In this document: piece after piece, positions 26,790-40,700 of the stretch
Layout of the letters: each line of letters begins with the position of its first letter
Position numbering within the stretch: the stretch's first letter is position 1
Assembly: GCF_002443255.2 (NCBI RefSeq)
Contig: NW_019211454.1
Span: 57,066,608 to 57,130,607 of the forward strand
Length of the DNA stretch: 64,000 nucleotides
Direction: 5' to 3'
Origin: Varroa destructor
Lineage: Eukaryota > Arthropoda > Arachnida > Mesostigmata > Varroidae
Program-made: the position numbers and the translations under genes
The notes under the pieces: generated by a model
What the model saw: the letters and a program-made list of their open reading frames with translations, nothing else
Databases searched by the model: none
What the model was told of the DNA's origin: nothing

Positions 26790-28696
26790 GTGAGTGAAAC
26801 AAAGTGCATGCGTAGGTACTAGTGTTATATGTATGTAAAAATTCAACTGCATTCGCGCGGCACTTATCAATCAACTACAAAATGCCTTTTGACGATGAGT
26901 TGTATTGTTGCCACTACTAATTAATTAATGTAATTACGTGCCACTTGCTATAAATGAGCTGGAAAACGCATGCAATCAAGTATGAACTGGCATGCGTCCC
27001 CTGAACGGCGCACGACGCCCGCGGTCCGTGGGAGCGACAAAACACTCGGACGCGAGTAATGTTGACAACGGCTAAAAATCTAGACCGGTGTCGTCTCTAT
27101 GAACCTTTCTGTTGCCTAAAATTACGTTAGCCTTTCTACAGTAGTTTATTTGCTCACAGTTATTTCTGACGTTTACTAGGTAGAAATTTTGACGATCTGC
27201 TATGGGCTTTTCTGCGCTAGAGGTACATGATAAAAGATACAAGTTAATCATAGCGCAGCCTACCGGAAGATTTTCGCAAAAAAATCCTGTTCAACACATT
27301 CAGACGCAGTTGCGTAATAGCTCCATAGACGCTGCGGTTTTAAAGAAAATGTTTTTTTCTGATATAGCATATTTTATCCGGTTTGTGTTTAAGTGAAGGT
27401 GCGATTTTGGAATAACGAAAATTCAAATGATACGATTATTATATTTATTGCACACACCTCTCTGTGTATTGAATTGTCGCTGTTATAGTGAACGAAATGA
27501 TCTGCGTTCTATTCGCGGTAATGGTTTGGTCCCCCCATTTGGCGAGCAGCTTTACGTTGTCGTTGTCAGACGCAGGTATTATTCAGGTAAAAAAAAACCC
27601 TTTGCTGACATTGCTATCAACTGCCTGTATGATATTGGTTTAGATTATTGTCTATATATTGTGCTTAGTAAAATCTTACCCTTTACTGTATTTGTTATCA
27701 CTCTGGCGAGAGGGTCTTTCGACTATCTCACTTGACTAACTAACTTTGAACATGTTAAAATTCGAATGTTGAAAACTTTTTAACATATTCCTCCATCATC
27801 AAAACCATGTACCGCATACGTTTGGCTATCTGATTGAAAGGGCTGGCAAATCGATGGTTGGAATCCACCAATACGCATCTACTTATGCCTGCCTATCTGT
27901 CACTGAAGCAAGATGATGCTATCTTATTTGATTGCTTTTTCCGAAGTTCAAACCTCACCGATACCTGTATACTGAGCAATAATAATATATATAACAGATA
28001 ATAAATATTATCTGTATTGCCTAGACAACAATAACCATTTGTCCTTACGAGTAAAAGCATTCGATACTGCGCAGTCGATCATGGCAGGTGCCTGCATCTT
28101 TCTTATGTAGTTATCGATTCATTTTACAACAATTACTTTAAAAGAACGCGAGACTTGGGTACTTCCAGACTGTTTTCCTCACGGCACATATAACGTGTAC
28201 TGAAGGTTAGGTATTAGTCCCACTTGGACACCACGATCATTGTCAGGTTTTGTCTCGAGACAGTCATGCGGCTGAACGCTTACATGAAGCAGACGATCTT
28301 CGTAGAATATCAAACTCCAGTAAGTACTAACATTGTATAGTGTTAGTCGATCAATGACTGTTCAAGTATTTGGACTCTTTATCGTGGTCTCCAATGCACC
28401 GTACAGGTGCAAATCTAAATTAAACAATTTCAGAATACTGATACTTTTACCCTATTCAAATTGAAACGTTTATACGCCTCTAATCAAATGCACATTATCA
28501 TTATGGTGTCGTGAGTATTATTTCTTTGTCCCTTTTGGCGCTCGTTTTAGCGGTCGACCGCTTATTCGACTACGTTCGCGCGCGTTACGCCGTCCGTTTC
28601 TACCGTCACCGTAAAAAGTCATAACCACACGGGCAATTCCGATTTTCATGTAGCGAACAAAATAAAAACAATGCAGATCTATACAAACATAACTTT

Positions 28697-28737
<41 letters not shown>

Positions 28738-31700
28738 GTCTTTCCAGTGCCGTCACCAAAACAGAAGTGGCGCGCGGATAGAAAATCAAAGACGCCTACG
28801 CCTTCAATTCCGTCGATGCTTAGCTGCTACGTAGGGCTAAAACATACACAGTGAATAGCATTAATGCGGGGTGTTTGACAATCGTTGCCGAGTGCCAATT
28901 CAGGCCTATTTTGATAAAATGTCTATTGTCCTGTATGTCGTTTAGTACCCTGATAGGCCGCTGCCAAATAGCGGCTAAAGAATAAAAGAAAAAAGGATTT
29001 AGGTATTGTAGGTCGAATTGTTTTGAAAACTAACTTCGCGAAAGTTTACTAAAATGAAATGATAGAAGGGCCAATATGAAAGGGCTGATACATGGTCGTT
29101 ATATTGCACGTATAAGCTAAATCATACCACGCTCGTTTCAAAGCAATGGCTGTAACGTTAAGTCTTTGTTCGACACTGAATTTGTACCCTTTCTTTATTC
29201 TCTATTCAGTCAGACTCATCCGGTCGTGTTTTTTTCACAACAACTTAGCCTATTCGATCGAAATCGTTGGCAGAATAGGTTGAAATGGAACAGAACGTGC
29301 GTGTTGTCACCTTGACAAGTTAGTTGATGCTTCAGAAGATACAAACGACAAGCGGTTTTTCTTACTATTAATGAATTAATACGTACTACGCGATTCTTAC
29401 AACCGCCAATGGGTCAACTCACGAGATATTGCCATATGTAAGCTCGTACTCATAAGCCGAGAGCCTGTTAGCGATCGACATATCTACCCAGGCCTTTTTC
29501 AGTCAAAATCAATATGCACGTTAGCATGTATAACGCGATAGTAACGTCAATACAATATATGAAACAAAAAGGAAGCGGGCCTGATTTTGCTTCATCGTCC
29601 GGCTCAGCCGCCCCAAATATCTTTATACACAAATGCAGTTTTTGAAACTTACCCGTTCCGTTTGAAAGTTAATGGAAATTGAGAAAAATTTGTTTTTGTC
29701 TCCTCATTACAAATTTTTCAATGTGTGTGTTTAATCTTAAATTCGTTCTACGACAAATATGCTTCTGGCTCAGGTTGGCTATTATATTTGTTATTATTAT
29801 ATGCATGTTGTGTCTAAGCAAACTAGAGTTACGTGTACTTATCTAGTATACATTGCACACAGGTAGTAACTTTTTATGGGTCGTCGAATCTCCAAAGTAT
29901 TAATTTTTTTCTGCTAGCATTGGCTATGCTACTGTTACTTCTGATCGAGCTAACAAAAACAGAAGGGCGCGCGGCCATGCGTGCAGCCCGCGAAGAGCGG
30001 CGCGTCAATCAAACGACAAACTATAGTTCTAGCTGACAAAAAACGTACTACTACTACTACTACTACAACAACGACTGGTAATAGCAGCACTCGAATCAAG
30101 TTAATTTTCCATTAGCAAGGTCGACAGACAGGCGTTTCATAGGAGAAGGCGAAAAATGTAGTGGTTGAAAAGTAGCAATCTCCAATCGAAGATGGCCACA
30201 TCCGGTTATCTTCAGTTCCTCTTCTATGTAATTCCCTTTTTTTTACACAATTCCTGCGCTATAATTATTGAGCTACTGTAACTTTGAGTTCTGGAAAAAA
30301 ATGTTTGGACATGTTTTGTTCTTTCCCATCAGAATACAGGGTAAATTAACGGTATACTTTTTGTACAGTCTTTTCTAATGGACGATACACCTAAATGCAC
30401 GCTAATCGTGCAAGGTTTGTCGTTATTGTGCATTCTTGCGATATAGAAACATTGTACATCTTTTTTCTTCTTTAGCTAAGGGTCGTCTTCTAAGCACAGT
30501 ACTTGTGAAGGCGTGCACAGTCGTGTAAAATATCTTTCCTTTGAGCTGAGATAGGATCAGGAACTCTTTTCCTGAAAAATGCGTTTCTGGACTATTTATC
30601 GTGTGTCATCAATGGGAGTCAGAGGAATCTTCAAACAGATTTTAACTCGCGCTCACTACACCGTTTAGAGTACCATAACATGCGATTTGGTGATAATTTA
30701 TTTTCGAAGGCACGCTTATTTAGTTTACTATTATGCTCTACAAATGCTATAAGAAAGCGTTAACGTAGTAGCACTATAAAATGTTACGTTTCGGTACATA
30801 TATGTATATATTTTATAATAAGCAATTGATGTTTCTGACTGAATTTTAGCGTGATGAAGCGTTCATCCTTGCGGAGTTATTCGCGGCAGTGGAAGAGGGA
30901 AATCTCGCGGAGTTAGAGGACCTTTTCGCTGAACCCGGTGTAGACCCCAATATGAACAATAAGGTATGTCATGTAGTACTTCAGTATGTCGCGACGCGAG
31001 AATGTTATCGCCTTCAAAACAGAGTGCAATATAAACTTCCGCAAGGTAGCTGCGACTAGCGATGCGCCGAAAACTTTAATATTGTTAACCTAAACGCCCT
31101 GATGACGCTACTTCAGAACTTTTGCGGTGTTTCGCTCGGCAAGGACAATATGGGGCGTGGAACGTAGGTAATGCGGAAAAATTGATCTGCTGCTTTTATC
31201 TACTGTAGTCTCCCCTAACAAAAGCATCTTAGACGTTCGTTTACAATAGATGTAGACAAATGTGACAAGATGTTACAATAGACAAATTCGTCAGTCCAAA
31301 AAACGTTTGAGGACCATGAGTCGGCTTACATGTTCGTAATTATATCATTCACTCTTTTCAGATGTACTAGGTGTTCTACAACAACGTAATTTGCAGTAAA
31401 GTATCTTAGGTCTCCCCAATTGCTTGCTCTTATTGAAATTTTGCGCGGGCTAGCATCGTCGACGATGTTAACCATTCTTCAATAACGGGCAATTCATGAC
31501 AAATCTCTTTCTAAACGAAGCTTGCGGATGACACGTCACAATAAGACAATAACAAACGAACGAACATTAAGCCTAAACGGATTGGCCGGATTGGATTTTA
31601 CGTACTCAACTAGTAGCCTTTCCTATTCGCAGGTTTACGTTGGCGGAGTCGAGGCGGCTGCCTTTAGAATCACTGATAACTGGTTTAGAAGTTCAGTTTA

Positions 31701-34700
31701 CTAAATCGATTAAGTTACAGTAGTTATTGTCATGGTAGCACGGTTCTATTTATTGTTAATGTCATCAGCAGATCTCACTCTGCATCTACTAGCGTTCAGC
31801 GATCTTGAAATCGTGTTTGCTTCAATATCTGCTGCATCATGATTGCCGCAAGCCAGCAGACATTTCCAGATTGTAATGCTACATCGGGTGAAGCGTGTTT
31901 GTGTAGCAGAAGTATTAGAGTTCAATGGCACGAGCCAGCGGTAGTCGCTAGAACTGGCGTCAGCAGCTATATTTTCAACGTTTCCAATAAGCAATCGACC
32001 TTTGTTCCCCTGCGGCCTACCTCTGACACGTTTGCTCGTTGGCAAATTGCGTAGCTAACAGTACAAGCCGTAACGATGCAGTCTTACTTGTTTTGCTTTC
32101 CGATGATATCTGCATCGCTACCCTCATAACGTAATTGCACGAAACGTAGTTGACGGTCTAAATGGCTGAGTAACTTGTGTTCAACTAGGTAACTTGATCA
32201 TGAAAAACATAGATCTCACATCGAAAATATGAAAATGAGCAACTGTTTGTGGAGACAAAGGGATATCGGAACAACTACATTGAAAGATACAACGAACTTT
32301 TGCTTTCATAGCTACATACGCAATATCCATATGCTGTAGGCATTTTAGGAAAATCAATGTACGATATATTGTAGCCTTGAGTAACTACGGAACACTTAAC
32401 GCACGGAAGCTGTGATAGTAATTTTCGGTACAGATTTGTTAATGATTTGTACCACAATGCAGGTCGAAGCTTTGCATGAAGGCAGGACGACGTATTTTAG
32501 AAACCGTCAATGTATTATTGGTATGCTTTTGATATTGTTCTATACTGGTAAACTTGTTCCCCAGGCACTTAGTGCAGAGAGCAATGGACAAATTGGACCA
32601 TCCATTTGTCTTTGAACATCTTCTAAATAGTTCACCCTATGGACCATGTTTTATATAACCCAACAGTGGACAACTAGCAGCTAGCAGAAGAAGAACAACC
32701 ATTAGTTTTATTATAACTGGTCGCTATCTTAGCTACGTTATATTTTAACATTTTTTTCAATAATTAAATCCTATTTTTTGCGCCACGTATTTACTCGGCT
32801 GTACGCGGCTACAGGTGTAATCTTACTCTTCGTAATTATAACCGATTAGGATTTTTCAGGATCATATTAACTGATGCATTGTCCTTCTAAACTTACTTAC
32901 AGCATGGGGAGACTGTTGCGCATATCGCTGCGGGAGCAGGCCGTCTTGATGTTTTGCGCTTTCTAGAGACACGTGGGGCCAATTTCGATGTGGCTGATTC
33001 GGTAAGCGCAATATTCTTGACATAATATACTAGGACCCATACATGTCCTTGCTGCATTTGATAGCAATGTTCACTAGACGAGAACATTCTATTCATGTTT
33101 CTAATAGCTCTTACGGATAGTTTTTTTTCAGTATTGACTATCAAAATAAGTTTAGTATATAGCATTTTTTCGAAGAATGAGACCAGCAACTTAATACCAA
33201 TTTCAGCATGGTGACAGTGCTATGTACTGGGCTGCCCGGCAAGGGCACACCGACGCTATTCAGTACCTGTGGGAACAGAAAGCTAAGGTCAACACCCATA
33301 ACAAGGTAAAAGGCCCACGGGTATCGCTTCTCATTTTCGCCGCGGTAGACTGAGACTTTTAGCTTCGAATAGTAAACTATACATAATGGTAATCAGCAAT
33401 GATCTGGGTTTTCTTCTACGGGAGGTCCTGTTCCCCTGGAGGTATGTTCAAGATAGTAGATCACTTTTGCGTGTTCTTTACCTATTGAGAACTCGTGATT
33501 TTCATCGATTGTAACTGTTGGCTTGGTGGGAAGTGACAGCTCAGAAGTGGACTGTTATCTAAATAACGGCGCTATTGATTTTCTCGAGGCAAAATTCATA
33601 TATATATAGATATAACATGTAATGGCGAGCAGATTAATAAACGATTGATTGGCATCTGTGCGTGCACGGTAATGTCATTATCTGTATTGTTTTCGTAGCA
33701 AGGCGAATATCCTTTGCATGTAGCAGCCCGCTACGGCCATAGAGCAGCTGTTAAACTTCTCTGCTCTCTGGGAGCTAACATCAATAACGTCGATGAGGTA
33801 CGTAACACTTTATTAATAAAATTAAATATTTATTGCTCTGCTATAATTGTGATTGGAGTTGCCGGTAGTTCGATCGATACGTCGTAAGCGGCAAAAAGCA
33901 ATTTGCGAATTCATTCAACTAATTGACGCTCATTTGCCCTTAACGAATAAATTAAACAAAAGTCTACTAAGGTAATAAACAAAATACTTATAAATGTTGA
34001 TTTGACACAAGCGTACTTTTAATTTATCTCGAGCACAGCGCTGGCGACCAAGCTCGCTCAGAAGGCGTAGTGGACTTCGGCTCACTCCGTCTGTAACGAA
34101 AGACCACACTTATAGAAAAATATTCAAAACATTCTATTGAGATCGTAATATATGATCACTGCCTTTCGATGGTGCTTTTCAGCACGGTGATACCGCGTTA
34201 CATATTGCCGCCTGGCATGACTTTCCAGCTATTATGTACGTGCTTTGTCAAGCTGGTGCACTTACCCACCTTCGGAATAAGGTACGTATTGTTATGGCTA
34301 TTTCGGTCACGCTTCATTTGGCTGGCACGAGATTTGTTCAGTTTTGTTTATTAAAAACTATATAAGGATACGAGGACTGCTCTTTTGGCGCGTCACAGTT
34401 ATATCGGGAGGTCCTGCTTTTTTGTCGCCCTGCTATCCAATCCGAGATTGCGTCGTCTTGATCTATTAGAGCCTCTTGTTATTTCATGAAATGACAATTA
34501 TTTTTGACTAGGTCAGATATCTTGCATCTGTAGGATGTTACTACATACGCTTTCCTTGTACTCTCTATTTTTATCATCTTAGTAGCGTATAGGCTATTGT
34601 TCATATTTGTCTACGATGATGACATTGTCTTTACCCCATACGTCGAATAATCATATAAATCGAAACGAGTGGCTACATAACAAGTGACAAAGGCAACGAA

Positions 34701-37700
34701 AGGATCTGGCAAAGAATCGCGGCATCTGCCCTGAGATTGAGACGCTTAGAGAATCGAGAGCCGGCTGGCTGTGTCAGACAATTTATTCGTCGAATCGATT
34801 TGATCAGTCGCGTTTAGCAATCCTGCGTCCTACTACAACATGATAAGGACAATCTTTGATTCGAAACAACTCTAGCGTGCAATTTCTCCGAACAAATCAG
34901 ACCATTGCGCGCTTGTCGACGCCACTTGCTCGTGTTGACGCTATGTTACGCAGCGTCTCTTCGTACAGCGGACACGTTGAGGGACGATAATGTCTGTCGT
35001 ATTAGTGCGCCATACACACAAGTTAATTGGCTATCCAAAATCCGCCATAGTAGACACTTTGACAATTGAGCTTTTAAGTTTATGAGCCGCCTATCCAGGT
35101 CTTCGACCTATAAAGCAGTTTTGGGTTGTGAACATAACGAGTCGTAATAAATATGCAGAATACGACATATGCATATTTTAGGTTTATTGTTTGTTTTTTT
35201 TTCTGGAAAAAAAATAATACTGATTTTCTTATCTTGCTAGTCTTTTGGACCTAAAAAAACAGAGCCTGTACATCGAGGAAATTTTTGGGCCGCTTTTTTG
35301 CAGGCTTAAAATGAATGTGCATTAAACATCATCTGTCACACTCAGTTGTTGGTAAGTTTAACCAGAAGTTAATCCAAGTCTCCTCCGGTTCTATTTTTTC
35401 TTCATAGGAAGGCGAGACAGCGTTGCATGCTGCAGCATCTCGAGGTCATACTGAATCGGTGCGCTGTCTACTAGAAGCTGGTGCGGAACTAGAGCTTCTA
35501 GACAAGCACGCATGTTCTGCGCTGCATCTTGCCCTGCGCAGGCATCATGTACCTGTGGCGCTTGTCCTTCTCCAGGCAGGATGCCCCAACGATGTCCTCG
35601 ATAATGTGAGAAGTTAATAAGATGGTGTATGCTTGCAAACTGGTACAGCCGATTGTTTTGTCGGCAGAGCTTGCTGGTCATGTTGTAATCCATCAGATGG
35701 CACCAATTGAAATAACGAGAGATGGACTTATTAAAATCCTGAACAAAACCATCGGCGCAGTGGTGCAATATTAGAACAGTAGTTAAAGAGTAATAATGCA
35801 ACATTATTGATTCAACGGACGAAGTCTGTGCGTTATGTACATCACTTTTAATAAGTTGTCGCTCTTGATCGTCCGTTATTATGTAGCACGGAGATGCTCC
35901 AATTCATGTAGCATGTCGGGATGGCCTACTCAGCCTTGTGGAATCTTTATGCGCCCTCGGGTGCAACATCGACGTGCCAAATAAGGTTCGTGATTTTATC
36001 AAGAAAACTATGTTACATGTGGCTTGTTTCTCATAAATAGTAGTCATGATCTCAGAAGAGAATGCCAACGTCTCTCACAACGGTCAGTGCGCTTTTTTGT
36101 GTGCGTAAGTGGTAATTTTTCGTTCAGCTCATTTTCACTAATATCTTTAGGTTTGTCATTAAACGGATTAGGTGAGCCCATAATAATAATAAAGCCTTTA
36201 GGGTGATAAAATAGATAATAAAACGCATCAATAATTTAAATTATAGGCGGGACTGTACCCAATTCATCTGGCAGCCAAAAATGGTTACGATGAAATCGTT
36301 CGTTGTCTCCTGCTAGCAGGCTGTCGTGTAGATGCAAAGAATCGCGATGGAGTTCCCGCTGAGATTATTGCGTTAGCACAGGGTCATACGCACATAGGTG
36401 AGGCCTTATTTTTGACGTGTCGTTGCATTGTTGCTATGACGTTTGCAGGTATAAACGTCACTTTCTGTCAGTTGTCTGCTACTACTACCACGTCGTTTTA
36501 TCTCTTAGAAATAAATAATCTGGTTGCTTGTATACCAAAGAAGCTGAAAGGTTAGATATAAGCACATATGGTTTGAGCTATATATCGTGCATAGTTTACG
36601 ACCCGCCGGAAACAACTGGCGAAATTGATAGACGAAAATCAATCAGCTAGTAAGTGCTATGATGCCCCGTTTGTCGAGTAACCTATGCAGTAGGCGATCT
36701 TGACCTTGAGGCGGACAAGACAGGCCCGTTTAATCATGCCTTGTTCATTGTTGGTTTGACTCTGTATAATGTGTAATTTAATTCAGTAACTTGCTTTCGT
36801 AGGGGAGCTACTAGCTCGTTTGAAGAACGACGCACTCAGGCAGGACTTTGTCGAACAGATAAAGATAAATGGCCAGCAGCTGGCTCGTATTAAAGTGAAA
36901 CTTCTTGGACCAACTGGAGTTGGTAAAAGTGCACTCGTAGATTCTCTCAAATGTGGCTACTTCAGTAGCTGGTTCCGGACGAGGTCATCACCACCAGCTA
37001 AAGCAAATCCGACCAACCAACAGGTGCGCATGATATCCCACGTACTACACTGGCTCAAACGTACTCATGTTGGCCCATCTCTCTGATTGAACTTGGCTAC
37101 TCTAAATAAGTAAATAAGAAAGCTTCAAGCATGTCACAATTTTTATTCTAAGTTGGTGCATGTTCGTTGTTTGCTACAACAGATATCACATTCAGCCGTT
37201 CAGGGTACCGGCAGCGTTGGAAGTAGCATAAACAGCAAGTCAAAAAGCAGCCGTAAGCTTATTCGTTTTTGAAATACATAATTATATTACAGATAGTTGC
37301 ATCGATTATACTCAGACCAAAGACGATAATGTATTGGGTTTAATGTAATATGCTTGTTCATAGGGTATGCCAATACCCCTATTCATTGTCGAAAATGTCC
37401 ACATAGTGCTCATACCATTCCATGTAGATTACTGACTTACGTACGGTCGTATTGTTTCTTGCTTTTGTATCTTTAATAGTTATTTCCGGTGGAAACTCGT
37501 CTCGCGCGTCGACACCCGAAGATATGCTTTGTGAGGTATGCCTATTCAAAGCGTAATTGTAACATGTGCACACGGATGGGGAATGTATATGATATTTTGG
37601 TCAAAGCGATATCGGCTTGCCTAGTAAGCATAGGCATAAGGAGAGTAACCAACTAAGAATAAACTGATACATTCCACCCTATTGCGTTAAGCCTTCATCT

Positions 37701-40700
37701 ATGGAATTGATATACTGTACCTTGTTTCAGGTCGACTCGGAAAACAATTTAAAGAATGTAGGCCTATCTGCTGCGGTGGGCGCGGATTGGGCGGATTCTG
37801 CAGGTTCGCAGAGCCAGCAAAGGAAACTCGGTGGATCTGAGTTAGACGTGTTTGAAGGGACGGTCGGACCATCTCCGAGTTATACACGTGGTATTGAAAT
37901 ACATCAGGTAGGATGAATATAAACGCACTTCATTTGGCGACAAATTAGTGACATCTACGCGAACACTTGTGTCACACTGTTAAATTATAAGATCTTATAT
38001 TACCGTAGCGATCCTTGAATTGAAGTGTCTACCACTTACCAGTTATTACCACTTGAATTATTGTCCATTTTCTCCAGAATTCTATTTAAGTCTAGATTAT
38101 CTTCCATAATTTTGACGAGATAGTTCAGAACGTTTCTTTTGTGTGTGTTCGTTAGACCGCTATATCTGGGGTAGGTGATGTTAGCCTTTGGGACTTTTCC
38201 GGACAAGAAGGTTATCTCCTCACATATGACCATTTCGTGGGTAAGTAACGATCTGCTCGCACGAAGAACGATTCGCTCAAATATTGCTGATTGTTTTCAT
38301 CTTTAACAAGAGCATACATTCGTTAATCGTGTGCTAAATTTGGAACACCACAGGGAACCCGTATAGTGTACACCTGTTGTGCACCCGTCTGACCGATCCT
38401 CTGGATGTGCAGATACGGCAGTTGAGTTTTTGGTTGATGTGGTTACAAGGACAGGCGCCGCCGGAAGAGCCTTTAGCAATGGGAGGTAATAAGAGTTAAT
38501 TTTCTAATAGCAAGCTGGGTAAGTGACAAAATGCGTCATCGGTTTAAAACAATGCCTGTGTTTGAGCCATCATCACTATCTTTCCCAAGGACAAAAAGCT
38601 TCGCTTTTTTACATTTGCAAACGTCTGTACCGTTCACAAGCATATGAGTGCTGTCCGCAGTAGTCTATTTGTAACGGTTAAAAGCGCATGACAGAGGTAG
38701 AGTCCTGCGCAATTCAGAGTTTAGATAGACACAATAGCTTTGTAAAAAGTGATGGAGGATTTAACAGAAGGAAATTTTTACCGCATCCTGACACTTTTGC
38801 ATACGAAGCTTTTCCTGAACGATGAAAAGCTTTTACAATTAATGTGAGTGTACATTTTTGTTTTACTCTTGAACCAGGTAAATCTAGTCGACCCCTCCAG
38901 GTAGCTTTGGTAGCAACTCATGCCGACCAGATCTCTTCACAAAAGGATGCCGAGAACCTCGCTCAACATGTGGCGGATCAGCTGCAGGCAAAATTTGGCC
39001 ATGTATTTGACATTCACGAGCAGGTTAATCATTCTACGATTTCAGGGGATTCAAAAATTAATGAGTAATAAGTAGCATGAGTGTTCTTACTGGACACTTT
39101 AATAAATTAGTTGTTCTTATTTTAAATTCTGTCTAATATGTATCCATTCGAAGTTAAGAATCCAGATCGAGGAACTGTGGCTATATGTGTACTGTAAAAA
39201 ATAAATATATTTCCAAATTATCGACTATTCACAGGTCTTTGTCCTTGACGCGCACTCAGTTTCTTCAGCAGGTCTAAAAAGCCTAAAAGGCTATCTGTTA
39301 TCGATGAGAACATCAATACTTCAACAGCTACCCCGATCGACAGGTTAGTAACTAAATAAAGTTCCCTTTCCAAAATAATAAATAAATTGAAACGAAAGAA
39401 AACAGTCTGTTCGGCGGATATTGCGATTCACAGCATAAACGTCGAAGGGTTGTATGCTTAAATAATGAATTACCGTGAAAGAGCAGGATCGTGGGTCGAC
39501 GGAGGCACAAGGTCGTTTCTAGAATGAACTCGTCTACTTGATCTTTAATATAAACTTAATTTCTATATTACGATATAAAATTCTGCCTAGAGCTGCAGTC
39601 ATTAGTCTGGCGATTACTATGGTAAATTGATTTATTTTATCTTATCTGCTGTGTATCCTCAATATGTTGCTTTCTCTTTATTTCAACTTAGGTCTTTTGG
39701 AAGTTATGTTGGGGCAACTGGCTAAATGGCGAAGTGCATCTCCATCGTTCCCTGTACTTACCTGGGATCAGTTTCGAGACATGGTAATATTCTAACAAAG
39801 CTAAGCAAATTGAAAAGTTTTTCTTGAGTTTATGTGAAAGTTAAAAAGCGTCCATCCTTCTACAAAATAGAGTATAATGGTTAGACGATCGCCTGTCAGT
39901 GTATACAATAGAAACCGTTTACCCCCGTTTACGTGTTAAAGTGATCAACAGCAGAAGGAACAGGGCCTGCTTTAAGAATTAATTCATCGGAATTTACCTA
40001 ACTTTAATTTGAGTTGAAATGTTCTTTAGAATCATATTGCCTACATGATAAAATCGGATGGTATTCGGGAGATCTGCTACAGCTTTTTATTGTATTGTTT
40101 GTAATGTAGGTGAGGCTACAGATTAATCCTCTGGTTGGCGAAGAACATTTGAAAGACCTCGTACTTCAATTGACATTAATAGGTGAAGTCGTATATAGTC
40201 CTTCGGATACCGAAACAGATATGGTCGTGCTAACTCCGCACTGGCTCGGATCAGAGGTTATAGGTAAGGCTGAGATTCAGCTACCAATTTTTCTCTTCAA
40301 GAATTAATGCGAACATCATAAATAAACTTTCTTTTTCCGAAATGCAAATGCGAACATATGTTTACTAAAGATAGGGATGTTTGTAGGCGATGTATTGGCC
40401 TATGACGAAATAGAACGTGCTCGTCCAACAGGCTGTTTCTCACCGGAAGCTTTCCAGCTACTTTGTCCTGAGGCCGATGCTGTTGATCTCCTCCAGGTAT
40501 GTCAAAAGTTCGAAACAAAGTACCGAGTGTTATTGAAGAAGCAAATATTATTATGATTCTAAAGGACGTTTTAGTCTCATAATTTTTTAATGCCCACTTA
40601 AAATTTCACAGCAGCTGTATTCATCCGACAGTCTTGCTAACTTTGATGCAGCATCCAAAGCAGTATCATTCAAGCCAACCTAAGCAGTCATCTATAAGAG

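Larger units (their letters stand above)
26790..30849 (+). other. Putative DAPK intron 1
   Basis: If the 26571 exon is correct this is a 4.06-kb intron running from GTGAGT to TTTTAG. It contains a CT/TA microsatellite (28697-28737), a TAC repeat (30046-30066) and one terminal-exon-like segment (29918-30036). I saw no kinase motif (HRDLKP, a DFG with APE context, GxGxxG) on either strand. Confidence 0.45.

Noticed and set aside
27404..27440. CDFGITK string resembling kinase subdomain VII
   Set aside because: An in-frame TGA lies two codons upstream with no acceptor between, and no APE-type segment follows.
31746..32054. Overlapping plus and minus frames in the first ankyrin intron
   Set aside because: The minus frame starts at TTG, neither frame has splice sites that fit DAPK phases, and no motif is visible.
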